A stretch of DNA of 54,750 nt. Source: an uncultured Clostridia bacterium (lineage in GTDB: Bacteria; Bacillota; Clostridia; Oscillospirales; Acutalibacteraceae). The notes under the pieces are model-generated. The model ran no database searches, was not told the DNA's origin, and saw nothing but the letters and a program-made list of their open reading frames with translations. The stretch covers positions 1 to 54,750 of the forward strand of contig CAMHAH010000019.1 of NCBI GenBank assembly GCA_946183365.1, in the 5' to 3' direction. Positions 8,241-16,420 of this stretch are shown one piece after another. The first letter of the stretch is position 1, and each line of letters begins with the position of its first letter. Both the position numbers and the translations under genes were made by a program.

Positions 8241-8294
8241 GGTGCAGGTAACAGGAGTTGAACCTGCATGAGCGTAATGCTCACATGGACCTGA
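8240..8294 (-). pseudogene. tRNA-Leu(CAG), 3' half only
   Basis: On the minus strand the sequence runs from TCAGGT in the anticodon loop through the anticodon 3' stem (CCATG), the long variable arm (TGAGCATTACGCTCA), the T-arm and TACCTGC with encoded ACCA. It lacks the acceptor 5' strand, D-arm and anticodon 5' stem. Joined at TCAGGT to the 5' half at 30617-30655 it makes an 88-nt tRNA-Leu with a perfect GCAGGTA/TACCTGC acceptor stem. It is therefore one fragment of a gene interrupted by the island. Confidence 0.9.
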
Positions 8295-8317
8295 TGGTCG
8301 CGTCACGTCGGTGAACT
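8289..8317. other. Left attachment junction of the island
   Basis: On the plus strand ACCTGA (core, 8289-8294), nine spacer bases, then CACGTCGGTGAACT (8304-8317). The host side is the tRNA 3' half; the island side holds one arm of the inverted repeat. It pairs with the junction at 30598-30622. Confidence 0.75.
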
Positions 8318-8460
8318 CCGATTTTTCCATCCCCAAGCCATTTTTTGTGGCTTGAGTATACCATAGACGATGGGATTAGTCAAATGGTTTCTCTGATGGC
8401 AATGAAGTCGTTACGCGATCTTAAATCCTTCTTCACACTCTGTATTGAATATTCTAATAA

Positions 8461-11430
8461 TCAATACCAGTTGAAGACATAATAATTGCCGCCTCCGTTA
8501 GTAATATAGTAATTAATCATAGAGGCATATCTCGCGGCGCTGATCTCTGTATCGTTGTACTCAAACTCGTATTTTGTAAAGGCGCTCCAATCGCCGTTGC
8601 CGTCGGGAGCGTACTGAATGACCCCTGTTATAACACCGTCCTTCTTCACTACCTCATACTTTGCTTGCTGCTGGACGCCGAATTCGGTCAGTTCCGCCGC
8701 AGACAGGTTCACGATACCGTCAGGATCGTATGTGTTCGTGTATACGCCCCTGAAACGAATCCATTCTTTCTCCTGTCTTTCGCTCCAATAAGCATATATA
8801 CCGGTGTTCGTAGTAGTTTTCAGCAAACCGTTCTCTGCGGTGATCGAAACCGAGTCAACCTCTTCCATATGCACATCGGGATTGTATTCATTTCCCTTTC
8901 GAAGCTGATTGTGCAGCACCATGGTGAAATTGTCGTCGCCGTTGCCATACTGATACATCAACTTCGTGACGCCGCCGACACCAAAGTCATAAGTTACATT
9001 ATATACCCTTCCCTTTGAGTATTCAACAGTCTTTCTCGATCCCGTAGATCCGTCGATCTCGGTGCTGGTCAGAGGCAGATCGCCGTCGAAAGTATAGGTG
9101 ACCGTTTTCTGAACCGGTTCGGCGTCCTCAAAGTTTTCAATCGAATCAAACAGAACAGGATAACTGTTCTCATACGTTATGGCAGTGGTCTGAGACAATT
9201 CCCAATTGCCGGTCTCAAAATCCTTAGAATATGTTTTCAAGCCGCTGAGCAGTTTATGCTCGGTATCGCCGGGCTGTTCGGGAGTCTCGCCGATCGGCTT
9301 TCCGATCCCCTCGGGAGCGGAAAGCTCTGCCAGCCAGCGCTGTAAACAAGTCACGTCGAGAACGGTCACTTCTCCGTCACCGTTTACATCGGCAACCCTG
9401 TCATTGAGCTCAAACGGGATCGGGATACTTATAATCTTTCTCTGAATAAATGTTGCGTCGGTGACGGTCACTTCACCGTCACCGTTCACATCGCCGAGGA
9501 TCGGCGCAGCGGGAGTCGGCGAAATCTGATATGTCAGGCCAAAGCCTCTTGCATACAACACAGTATCGGTGAAGTTATGTTCCGCGTCAAGCGTGGGGAT
9601 ATTGATCGGCAGCTTTGCGGTCGGCGCGTCATCAGCGCTGAACATCATATAAAGCGCAACAGGCATATTCGGACCGTACTGGGTGATCCCTGTCGTTTTA
9701 TCCTCGGGATCGACCGGCATGGAGCGTGCAAGATAGGCGATCATGATCGCGTCCGCTTTCTCAAAGCGAGCGGCGTCATACGGCAGGCTGACCGACATGA
9801 CGATGAATTTACCGCCGTTTTCATGGATCGTATCGGCGATAGTATCCGCCATTTTCGCCGTGTCGTTCTTCAACGCATAGGCGCCGTATATCTCGGACAT
9901 AAAGACAACATTATCCGCGCCGTCGATCATCGGCAGGACTTCATCAACGGATTTTTGATAGTAGGAATACGCGGTCACATCCGCTCCCTCGGGGAGCTTG
10001 CCATCCTCTGTCAGCTTTCTGACCGCGTAGTTCATCGGGATGGTCTCGTCGTTATACGGAACCAGCACGACGGTCTTTTGGTTTGCTCTGGTCAAGGGTA
10101 AGGTGCTGTCGTCGTTCTTGACGAGGGTGATCGCCTTTTGGGTCAGCTCCCACTCTCTGTCATGGCGCTCCTTTGTGCCGACCGTATCGATCGCTTTCTG
10201 CACACGGTTCTCGATATTCGACCAATCGTATTCTTCAAACAATCCATTGTTCTCTTTCAGCTTCAGAATCCTGAGCACAGCGGCGTTGATTTTCTCCATC
10301 GGTATCTCGCCGTTATCTGCCTTTTGAGCAAGATTCGAGATGTACGCATCCATCTCATCAAAGCCTTCTTTTGTCGTCATATCCACAGGCATGAGCAGAA
10401 TATCTACGCCTGCTTCGATTGCAAGCTTTGCCGCGTCGTACTTATCAAAGTGTGCCGCGATCGCATCCATCTCCATTGCATCGGTGATGACAACGCCGTC
10501 AAAGCCCATATCGCCGCGCAGGATATCCGTGATGATCTTCTTAGATAGGGTCGCCGGAAGATTGATCTCTTCACCCGTCTTCTTGGAGATATAAGTTTCA
10601 GTCTCGATCTGAGGATACACGATATGCGCGGTCATGATCATCTGTGACCCTGCGTCGATACAAGCCCTGAAGGGGATCAGTTCATTTTTCTTGAGTTCCT
10701 CATAAGTCTTGTTGATAGACGGCAGCCCTGTGTGGCTGTCGGTATCGGTGTCGCCGTGACCGGGAAAATGCTTGAGTGTAGAGATGACGCCGGCGTTGTT
10801 GAGCGCCTGTACAAAAGCGCTGCCGTGAGCTGCGACAAGCTGAGCGTCGTCCGAGAAAGAACGCACGCCGATCACGGGATTCGCGGGATTGCTGTTCACG
10901 TCCACATCGGGAGCGAAATCAGCATTGATACCGAGCGCAGAACACTCGTTTCCGATCACTGTCGCGACCTCTTTGGTGACATCGATATCATTTGCAGCGC
11001 CGAGAGCCATATTGCCCATCATCATGGTACCCTGCGTGAAGCGGGTGACGTTACCACCCTCCTGATCGGTGGTGATCAAAAGCTGCGGACGGTCACTGAC
11101 GGAGTTTGCCTTTTGGAGCGCGTCGACCAGACGGATCGTCCCTTCGTTCGTTGAGGTATTCTGACCGAAAAGGATCACGCCGGCATAGCCGTGCCGCTTC
11201 AGCGTATCGGCGATATTCTCCGTGATCTCGGTGACGTTTGTTCGGTTGTCCTCAGAGTCGGCGCTGTAGCGAAAAGCAGGCATGATCATCTGCTCAATTT
11301 TTTCCTCTGTCGTCATAGAGACTACGTACCGCTCCGCTTCGCTCACTTGCGCGCTCACGGGTATTACCGTTGCAGATAAAGCTAAGATGAACATAGCGAG
11401 TATCAACGAAATTGTTCTTCTCTTCATCAT
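8461..11430 (-). CDS. Secreted GH3 NagZ-type glycosidase with internal type I dockerin
   Basis: 989 aa. The signal peptide (about 1-27) ends near VSA. The GH3 N-terminal barrel (about 30-370) has TTDQEGGNVTRF and KHFPGHGDTDTDSH, the signature of the beta-N-acetylhexosaminidase (NagZ) branch, whose acid/base is a His-Asp pair on this loop; VVITDAMEMDAI holds the nucleophile aspartate. A second domain follows (about 380-630). A type I dockerin lies at about 641-704 with two Ca-binding repeats (GDVNGDGEVTVTDATFIQR and DVNGDGEVTVLDVTCLQRW). The last ~270 residues are a beta-rich domain I do not recognise. The dockerin would attach the enzyme to a cohesin scaffold. An internal dockerin is less usual than a C-terminal one. 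ATG 11430 follows AAGGAGAG. It is island cargo next to the left junction. Confidence 0.88.
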   Translation of the reverse strand: MMKRRTISLILAMFILALSATVIPVSAQVSEAERYVVSMTTEEKIEQMIMPAFRYSADSEDNRTNVTEITENIADTLKRHGYAGVILFGQNTSTNEGTIRLVDALQKANSVSDRPQLLITTDQEGGNVTRFTQGTMMMGNMALGAANDIDVTKEVATVIGNECSALGINADFAPDVDVNSNPANPVIGVRSFSDDAQLVAAHGSAFVQALNNAGVISTLKHFPGHGDTDTDSHTGLPSINKTYEELKKNELIPFRACIDAGSQMIMTAHIVYPQIETETYISKKTGEEINLPATLSKKIITDILRGDMGFDGVVITDAMEMDAIAAHFDKYDAAKLAIEAGVDILLMPVDMTTKEGFDEMDAYISNLAQKADNGEIPMEKINAAVLRILKLKENNGLFEEYDWSNIENRVQKAIDTVGTKERHDREWELTQKAITLVKNDDSTLPLTRANQKTVVLVPYNDETIPMNYAVRKLTEDGKLPEGADVTAYSYYQKSVDEVLPMIDGADNVVFMSEIYGAYALKNDTAKMADTIADTIHENGGKFIVMSVSLPYDAARFEKADAIMIAYLARSMPVDPEDKTTGITQYGPNMPVALYMMFSADDAPTAKLPINIPTLDAEHNFTDTVLYARGFGLTYQISPTPAAPILGDVNGDGEVTVTDATFIQRKIISIPIPFELNDRVADVNGDGEVTVLDVTCLQRWLAELSAPEGIGKPIGETPEQPGDTEHKLLSGLKTYSKDFETGNWELSQTTAITYENSYPVLFDSIENFEDAEPVQKTVTYTFDGDLPLTSTEIDGSTGSRKTVEYSKGRVYNVTYDFGVGGVTKLMYQYGNGDDNFTMVLHNQLRKGNEYNPDVHMEEVDSVSITAENGLLKTTTNTGIYAYWSERQEKEWIRFRGVYTNTYDPDGIVNLSAAELTEFGVQQQAKYEVVKKDGVITGVIQYAPDGNGDWSAFTKYEFEYNDTEISAARYASMINYYITNGGGNYYVFNWY

Positions 11431-11564
11431 ATTTCTCTCCTTGGGTTTTCAAAGATACGGCAAAACATGGTGTCAAATTTGCGTATCGGATTTTTATTTT
11501 GCAAGTATTTATATACTATTCCTTAATAAAATCCTTTATCTCTGATATGTGATTCAATCATTTA

Positions 11565-11618
11565 TCAGGTCCGTATGAAAGCAATTTCATGCAGGTTCAA
11601 GTCCTGTTACCTGCACCA
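11565..11618 (+). pseudogene. Second tRNA-Leu 3' fragment, inverted and diverged
   Basis: It begins at TCAGGTCC, the same anticodon-loop position as the fragment at 8240-8294. It continues with a changed variable arm (TATGAAAGCAATTTCATG, still able to pair), the T-arm GCAGGTTCAAGTCCTGT and the end TACCTGCACCA. It has no 5' half nearby and is in the opposite orientation to the fragment at 8240. This is what an element-borne or host-borne att half with a tRNA 3' end looks like after recombination at the TCAGGT core. Confidence 0.7.
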
Positions 11619-11626
11619 AATGGTAC

Positions 11627-11674
11627 AAATCCGAACCTCGTTCCGATTGGGGAAGGGTTCGGGTTTGTTCTTTT
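11627..11674 (+). terminator. Intrinsic terminator after the inverted tRNA fragment
   Basis: Stem AAATCCGAACC (11627-11637) with GGGTTCGGGTTT (11655-11666) followed by GTTCTTTT. It lies 9 nt after the CCA end, as expected for a tRNA terminator. Confidence 0.75.
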
Positions 11675-11761
11675 ATTCGGCTATCCGAATTTCAATCTAA
11701 ACGCATGTGATACCGACATACTTTGTTGTACTTTTCCTAAGCGGTTTATTCCTTAATTAAA

Positions 11762-11875
11762 TACACCACGTCGGTGAAACCCTGTTTTTCCCATTCCTAT
11801 GCGGTTTGTTGAGTGTAGTATAGCATAGAGGTCCGGAGATGTCAAATGGGAATCCTGATTCGTGACGCGATTGAG
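11762..11875. other. Second copy of the island terminus
   Basis: TACACCACGTCGGTGAA at 11762-11778 repeats the arm found inside the right junction (minus strand, 30616-30600). The following ~100 bp can be aligned, with divergence, to the ~115 bp inside the left junction from 8304: both have a CTGTTTTTCC/GATTTTTCC stretch, GTATAxCATAGA, GTCAAATGG and end near TxACGCGATxxT. The host-side core is not preserved here (ATTAAA in place of TCAGGT). It is probably the end of an older or tandem element. Confidence 0.55.
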
Positions 11876-11929
11876 AAATATATAGAAAAGCACGGGAAGA
11901 TTTAAATATGAATAAATCAAGATTAACTA

Positions 11930-12283
11930 TTGATTAATTTTAATAATAATGATAAGTTGATAAATAAAGTTAAGCCTTATCTGATATTTACGGGTACTAT
12001 CCATGCGGACGAAGGCTGTCCGCTGTATGAGGATATGAGGTCAGGAAAATTTAATGAATGTACTATCGGAGAATACATAGCCGAGAAGGAGCTTTTGTTA
12101 AACCTCATAGATATACCCTGCTACTATTTCGGACTGCATCCGTCAAATGTCGTACCTGTACACGGTATACTTCCGCAGAATAAGAAAGCGCTGCTTTCTG
12201 AGCTGCAAGATGCCGAAGAAACCTTTGGCGAGGAAAAATTGAAGTCAATCCCGAGGCGAGTGTCTGAGGGAGCTATTGTTTGA
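11930..12283 (+). pseudogene. C-terminal remnant of a radical SAM protein
   Basis: An open frame of 117 codons from a weak TTG. FTGTIHADEGCPLYEDMRSG, CTIGEYIAEKELLL and YFGLHPSNVVPVHG match, from memory, the C-terminal part of a Clostridial radical SAM family. The CxxxCxxC cluster and the whole barrel are missing. It lies directly after the second island terminus, so the N-terminal part was probably lost by insertion or deletion. I see no ribosome-binding site at the TTG. It is unlikely to be functional. Confidence 0.6.
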
Positions 12284-12303
12284 TTATAAGATTATTAACT
12301 TTT

Positions 12304-12332
12304 TTGACAAACATTGTGATGTCAACTATAAT
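12304..12332 (+). promoter_or_regulatory. Consensus promoter upstream of the ECF/ABC operon
   Basis: A perfect TTGACA (12304-12309), a 17-bp spacer and a perfect TATAAT (12327-12332). Transcription would start near 12340 and run into the leader peptide ORF and the terminator at 12446-12478 before reaching the S-component gene at 12639. Confidence 0.75.
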
Positions 12333-12388
12333 ATAACTGCTCGTTGGAGGGCAAGTTTACCGAATTACGGAACAACAAGTCGGATAAG

Positions 12389-12457
12389 ATGGCAAATAAA
12401 ACGCTTGAGAGATTGGCAATAACATTGTTATCATTTATAATCTTAACAGGCAAATAA
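12389..12457 (+). CDS. 22-residue leader peptide (putative)
   Basis: ATG at 12389 gives a 22-aa peptide, MANKTLERLAITLLSFII and then LTGK, ending in TAA at 12455-12457. It has a basic/polar start and a hydrophobic core. The ribosome-binding site is weak (GGATAAG close to the ATG; a better GGAGGG at about 12345-12350 is too far). The last four codons lie in the 5' arm of the following terminator hairpin, so a ribosome finishing this peptide would keep the hairpin from forming. A small membrane toxin is a second possibility. Confidence 0.4.
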   Translation: MANKTLERLAITLLSFIILTGK

Positions 12458-12478
12458 TATCTTGCCTGTTATTTTTTG
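12446..12478 (+). terminator. Intrinsic terminator or attenuator in the ECF leader
   Basis: Stem ACAGGCAA (12446-12453) with TTGCCTGT (12462-12469), an 8-nt loop, then TATTTTTTG. It sits between a perfect promoter and the operon, and its 5' arm overlaps the end of the 22-codon ORF. Confidence 0.65.
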
Positions 12479-12484
12479 ATTATA

Positions 12485-12502
12485 GGTTAGCTGTGCCTAA
12501 CC
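12485..12502. promoter_or_regulatory. GGTTAG-N6-CTAACC operator-like palindrome 1
   Basis: GGTTAG (12485-12490), CTGTGC, CTAACC (12497-12502). Two more palindromes of the same format occur at 17331-17348 and 20960-20977. The half-site GGTTAG is that of DtxR/IdeR-type iron regulators, although their usual spacing is shorter. A weaker variant (AGTTAG-N6-ATAACT, 12584-12601) sits just before a TATACT at 12604. Confidence 0.6.
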
Positions 12503-12638
12503 GATATGTTTGATATTGAAAAGATAGCATCAATTATCCCGCCGCTATGTGGAACAATTCGGCTGTACGGGTATAGACTTTTTAGTTAGCTTATGATAAC
12601 TTGTATACTGCCGGCAATAAAAAATAAAGGAGTTTCAC

Positions 12639-13232
12639 ATGAGTAATCAAACAAAAAAGTACTTTATCGGCGGAAGAGATTTAATCAATATCGGTATCTT
12701 CACCGCAATTATATTTATCATTACTATGGCTGTTATGCCTCTTGGGTTTATTCCTGTTTTAATGCCCTTATACTGCGTCATTATCCCGGTAGTCGGCGGT
12801 ATCCCGTGGATGCTGTTTGCTACAAAAGTAAAAAAACTCGGTATGGTTTTTATTATGAGCATGCTGCTCGGCTTGTTGTTAATGCTTACGGGAATGGGCT
12901 GGTACGCGCTGCCCGTATGCGCCGTGTCGGGAATAATAACAGAGCTTATTTTAAAACTCGGAGCATATAAAAGCAAAAAACATACGGTAATAGCGCACGG
13001 TGTATTTTGTACTTGGTTGTTCGGCAGCTACATCCCGCTGATTTTTATGGCGGATACATATTGGCAGCAAAACGCGGATTACGGTGAGGAGTTTATTTCC
13101 TCGGCAAAGAGCATTTTCCAAATTTGGACTGCGCCTGTGTTGATTGCGCTGTGTGTAGCCTTTGGGATTCTCGGCGGCTTGCTTGGACTGAAAATAATGA
13201 AAAAGCATTTTGCTAAGGCTGGGATTGTCTGA
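12639..13232 (+). CDS. ECF transporter S component (MptD / Trep_Strep family)
   Basis: 197 aa with about six hydrophobic segments and a YFIGGRDLINIGIFTAIIF start that is typical of the MptD-like (Trep_Strep) substrate-binding S components. S components bind the substrate in the membrane and are energised by an EcfT-EcfA module, which is encoded directly downstream. ATG 12639 follows AAAGGAG. The substrate is not known for this family; the neighbouring ABC pair and operator sites point to a metal-siderophore or related compound (inference). The stop overlaps the EcfT start (TGATG). Confidence 0.85.
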   Translation: MSNQTKKYFIGGRDLINIGIFTAIIFIITMAVMPLGFIPVLMPLYCVIIPVVGGIPWMLFATKVKKLGMVFIMSMLLGLLLMLTGMGWYALPVCAVSGIITELILKLGAYKSKKHTVIAHGVFCTWLFGSYIPLIFMADTYWQQNADYGEEFISSAKSIFQIWTAPVLIALCVAFGILGGLLGLKIMKKHFAKAGIV

Positions 13233-13975
13233 TGTTAAAAGGTGATTACGGAAAGAAAAGCTTTATAAACCCGATAACAAAGCTTGTGCTTTTGGTAACG
13301 CTTCCTGCTTTTTTAATGGGCGGGTTAGGAGGAACAGACGCGGAAATATTCACCTTGATATTTCCGCTTGTTTCTCTTTTTCTGCTGTTTATATCCAAAA
13401 ATCTTAAGGCGGGAATGGTTGGGCTGTTGATGTATATTGCAGTCATAATCGCATGGTCTGTACTGCCCTCAGGCTCAGACGGCATATTTCATATTATATT
13501 GTTTATTGTTGTAGGAATAGTAACAGGACTTCTCCCCTGCGCGTTGATGAGTGTTTATGTTATTTCAAGCACAACCGCAAGCGAATTTATTACCGGAATG
13601 AAAAAGCTCTTTATACCCGATGTGATTACAATTCCGATGTCGGTTATCTTCCGATTTTTTCCAACGGTTAAGGAAGAAATTCAAGCGATTAACAAGGCGA
13701 TGACAATGCGCGGCATACGCTTTGGCGGAAGAAACGCGGCGGGAATCTTAGAATACAGATTGATCCCCATTCTAATGTGCTCTCTTAAAATCGGCGACGA
13801 GCTTACTGCCGCTGCACTGACGCGGGGCTTGGATTCACCGCGCAAGCGCACAAATATTTGCGATACCCGCTTTAGATTTCAGGATTTTTTTCTTTTGGCA
13901 CTCTGCTTCTGTGCTTATTTGGTATGGGTATTGAGTCTATTCGGAATTCACTTCGGGGAGGTTGTGAAGCTATGA
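13232..13975 (+). CDS. ecfT: ECF transporter transmembrane component EcfT
   Basis: 247 aa, about five to six membrane segments. Two short Ala-Arg-Gly type motifs in the C-terminal cytoplasmic part, AMTMRGIRF and ALTRGLDSP, are the coupling helices that contact the two ATPase sites. This fits CbiQ/EcfT family proteins. The start overlaps the S-component stop by one base, and the end overlaps the ATPase start by four bases (ATGA), so stoichiometric translation is likely. The module is dedicated: S, T and AA lie together (group I arrangement). Confidence 0.88.
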   Translation: MLKGDYGKKSFINPITKLVLLVTLPAFLMGGLGGTDAEIFTLIFPLVSLFLLFISKNLKAGMVGLLMYIAVIIAWSVLPSGSDGIFHIILFIVVGIVTGLLPCALMSVYVISSTTASEFITGMKKLFIPDVITIPMSVIFRFFPTVKEEIQAINKAMTMRGIRFGGRNAAGILEYRLIPILMCSLKIGDELTAAALTRGLDSPRKRTNICDTRFRFQDFFLLALCFCAYLVWVLSLFGIHFGEVVKL

Positions 13976-15417
13976 TTGAACTAAAAAACGTCAGTTTTAC
14001 GTATCTTTCCGAAAACAGTGACGAATCAAGTGCCGAGTTAAACGGAAGCCTGAGTAATATAGATTTAAGAATAGAAAAGGGTTCTTTTGTGCTTCTTACA
14101 GGCCCTTCGGGCTGCGGTAAAAGCACGCTTTTAAGACTAATCAATGGCTTGATTCCGCATTACTATTCAGGCAAGCTCGAGGGAGAGGTTGTGATTGACG
14201 ACGAACCTGTCAACGATAAGCCGCTTTGCAAATCGGCTGAGAAAATCGGCACGGTTTTCCAAAATCCAAGGTCGCAGTTTTTTAATGTAGATACCACAAG
14301 CGAACTTGCCTTTTTGAGTGAAAATCTGGGTGTAGAAGCCGAAATAATCAAGAGCAGAATTGAACAAACCGCCGAGAGCTTTCAAATAAAAAATCTACTG
14401 GACAGGAGTATTTTTCACCTGTCCGACGGCGAAAAACAAAAGATTGCCTGCGCTTCAATTGAGGTCGGCAAGCCTGAGATTATCTTGCTTGACGAGCCCT
14501 CGGCAAATCTTGATTATCATGCGACAATGCAGCTGAGGAAGCTAATCGCGCAGTGGGTCAGGCAAGGAAGAACCGTCATCGCGGCAGAGCACCGCCTGTT
14601 TTATCTTTGGGATTTGATTGACAGAGTAGTTTTAATGGATGACGGAAAAATCATCAAAGATTATAATAAAAATGAGCTGAATAAGTTAAGCGATAATGAT
14701 TTGAGTGAATTAGGTTTGCGAAGCGCCCATTCGCCCGCGCCTACGGAAATAGAGTTGCCCGTTGTAACAACGGATGATAAAACGCTCACCATAAATAGCC
14801 TGCGATTTGGCTATAAGCAGGGCTTTTTCAACCGTTCAAAAGTAAATAATAACATCATAGATATTCATAATATGGAGCTTGCGCTTGGAAAAATCACCGC
14901 GATTACCGCCGCTAACGGTGAAGGTAAAACGACCTTCCTGAATTGTCTGTGCGGCTTGGAAAGGCGGAGCAAGGACGATATAATAATTAACGGCGCGCCC
15001 TTTAAGCGAAGAAACAGACTGAACAGTTTCTTTATGGTTATGCAGGACACGAATCATCAGCTGTTCACCGACAGCGTGCTTGAAGAGGTGATGATCAGTC
15101 TGCCCGAACCGAATGAAGATAAGGCGCTCAAAATACTCGAAAGCGTTGACCTTGTTTGTTATAAAGAACGTCACCCGATGGCGTTGTCGGGCGGTCAAAA
15201 GCAAAGACTCGCCATTGCCTGTGCGGTTGCCTCAGAACGGGATTATATATTATTTGATGAACCGACAAGCGGTCTTGACTATGGGCATATGAAAGAGATT
15301 GCCGCGCTGATGAGGCAATTAAGAAATTTGGGAAAGACTGTCATCATTGTTACGCACGACAGCGAATTTATTGAAGCTTGCTGTGAACGCAAGGTTAATT
15401 TTGTGAGCAGGGGTTAA
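13972..15417 (+). CDS. ECF transporter double ATPase (EcfA-EcfA' fusion)
   Basis: 481 aa from ATG 13972. This start was chosen because it overlaps the EcfT stop as ATGA, follows GGGGAGG and begins with MIELKNVSF, the standard first strand; a longer frame from 13924 has no support. First ABC domain: Walker A GPSGCGKST, signature LSDGEKQKIA, Walker B IILLDEPSANLD. Second ABC domain: Walker A AANGEGKTT (about residue 314), signature LSGGQKQRLA, Walker B YILFDEPTSGLD. Both sites look competent. The first signature has D in place of G. The fusion powers the S-T pair encoded upstream. Confidence 0.9.
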   Translation: MIELKNVSFTYLSENSDESSAELNGSLSNIDLRIEKGSFVLLTGPSGCGKSTLLRLINGLIPHYYSGKLEGEVVIDDEPVNDKPLCKSAEKIGTVFQNPRSQFFNVDTTSELAFLSENLGVEAEIIKSRIEQTAESFQIKNLLDRSIFHLSDGEKQKIACASIEVGKPEIILLDEPSANLDYHATMQLRKLIAQWVRQGRTVIAAEHRLFYLWDLIDRVVLMDDGKIIKDYNKNELNKLSDNDLSELGLRSAHSPAPTEIELPVVTTDDKTLTINSLRFGYKQGFFNRSKVNNNIIDIHNMELALGKITAITAANGEGKTTFLNCLCGLERRSKDDIIINGAPFKRRNRLNSFFMVMQDTNHQLFTDSVLEEVMISLPEPNEDKALKILESVDLVCYKERHPMALSGGQKQRLAIACAVASERDYILFDEPTSGLDYGHMKEIAALMRQLRNLGKTVIIVTHDSEFIEACCERKVNFVSRG

Positions 15418-15418
15418 T

Positions 15419-16420
15419 ATGAACAGAGATTTTTTAGAGCCGTTTCTTAAAATCCGCGGCGCTGAATACAATTCAAAAAGGCGAAGATTGCACGTGCCTC
15501 TCGACAATAACGGCGGGAATCTGACAACCGTGTTCTTCTCTCCATATGTTATGGTGCAAAGAATAGAGATTCATTCCCATACTATCCCCGATTTTTCAAG
15601 TACGATTGACGAAACATGTTATCTGAAAATCAATTACTGTCAAAGCGGCAGGTGCGAGCTTTCCTTAAACAACGGAGAGCGCACCTATCTTTCAGGCGGA
15701 GAGCTTGCCGTTGATACGGGTCAGGCGACAGACAGCTTTTATTATCCCAACGCTGAGTACACAGGGATTGAGATTTTTGTCTTTTTAGACAGCGATTGGC
15801 GCAATGATTTAACCTTACTCGGAGAAAGCGTTGAGATTCCGAATCTTCTTGCGGAGAGCTGTCGGAAATACAGCAGACCGCAGATAATACAGACTGATGA
15901 TGAAATAAAAAGCATTGCCGAAAGTATTGATCGTCTGATTGCGGCGCAAGCGGAATATGCAAGAGTTTACCTGAAATTTTTGGAGCTGCTGTTTGCATTG
16001 GGGAATAAGGATTTCGGCAACGGAAAACAAAAAAGAAGCTTCTATACCTCAACGCAAGCGGAAATAGCCAAAAAGGTATATGATAAAATTTCAAACAATT
16101 TAGATATACGCTATACCGCGAAAGAATTGGCGGTTGAATTCGGAGTGAGTGAAACAAGCCTGAAAACCTATTTTCGCGGTGTTTACGGCTGCGGCTATGC
16201 TGAATTCCAGCAAAATCTCCGGCTGAAAAAAGCCGCAAACTTACTTGCACAAACAGATAAAAAAGTAATTGATATCGCGTTGAGCGTCGGCTACAAAAGC
16301 CAGCCGAAATTCGGAGCGGCTTTTAAGGAGCGATATAAGGTTTCTCCCTTAGAGTATCGCAGAAGATGCAAATTCGAGAACAAAACGGAAGGTGATGACA
16401 ATGTCCTCGGTAAGAGGTAA
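15419..16420 (+). CDS. AraC-family transcriptional regulator
   Basis: 333 aa. The C-terminal ~100 residues form two helix-turn-helix units: YTAKELAVEFGVSETSLKTY and later VIDIALSVGYKSQPKFGAAF followed by YKVSPLEYR, the standard AraC signature. The N-terminal ~210 residues form a cupin-like sensing domain of uncertain ligand (INYCQSGRCEL...GGELAVDTG). The gene starts 1 nt after the ATPase stop. AraC regulators of this length next to YbtPQ-like transporters (YbtA type) often sense the cognate siderophore (family knowledge; inference here). Confidence 0.88.
   Translation: MNRDFLEPFLKIRGAEYNSKRRRLHVPLDNNGGNLTTVFFSPYVMVQRIEIHSHTIPDFSSTIDETCYLKINYCQSGRCELSLNNGERTYLSGGELAVDTGQATDSFYYPNAEYTGIEIFVFLDSDWRNDLTLLGESVEIPNLLAESCRKYSRPQIIQTDDEIKSIAESIDRLIAAQAEYARVYLKFLELLFALGNKDFGNGKQKRSFYTSTQAEIAKKVYDKISNNLDIRYTAKELAVEFGVSETSLKTYFRGVYGCGYAEFQQNLRLKKAANLLAQTDKKVIDIALSVGYKSQPKFGAAFKERYKVSPLEYRRRCKFENKTEGDDNVLGKR

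Noticed and set aside
13924..13971. Earlier start of the ECF double ATPase
   Set aside because: It lies within the EcfT gene without a ribosome-binding site; ATG 13972 overlaps the EcfT stop as ATGA and starts the first beta strand.
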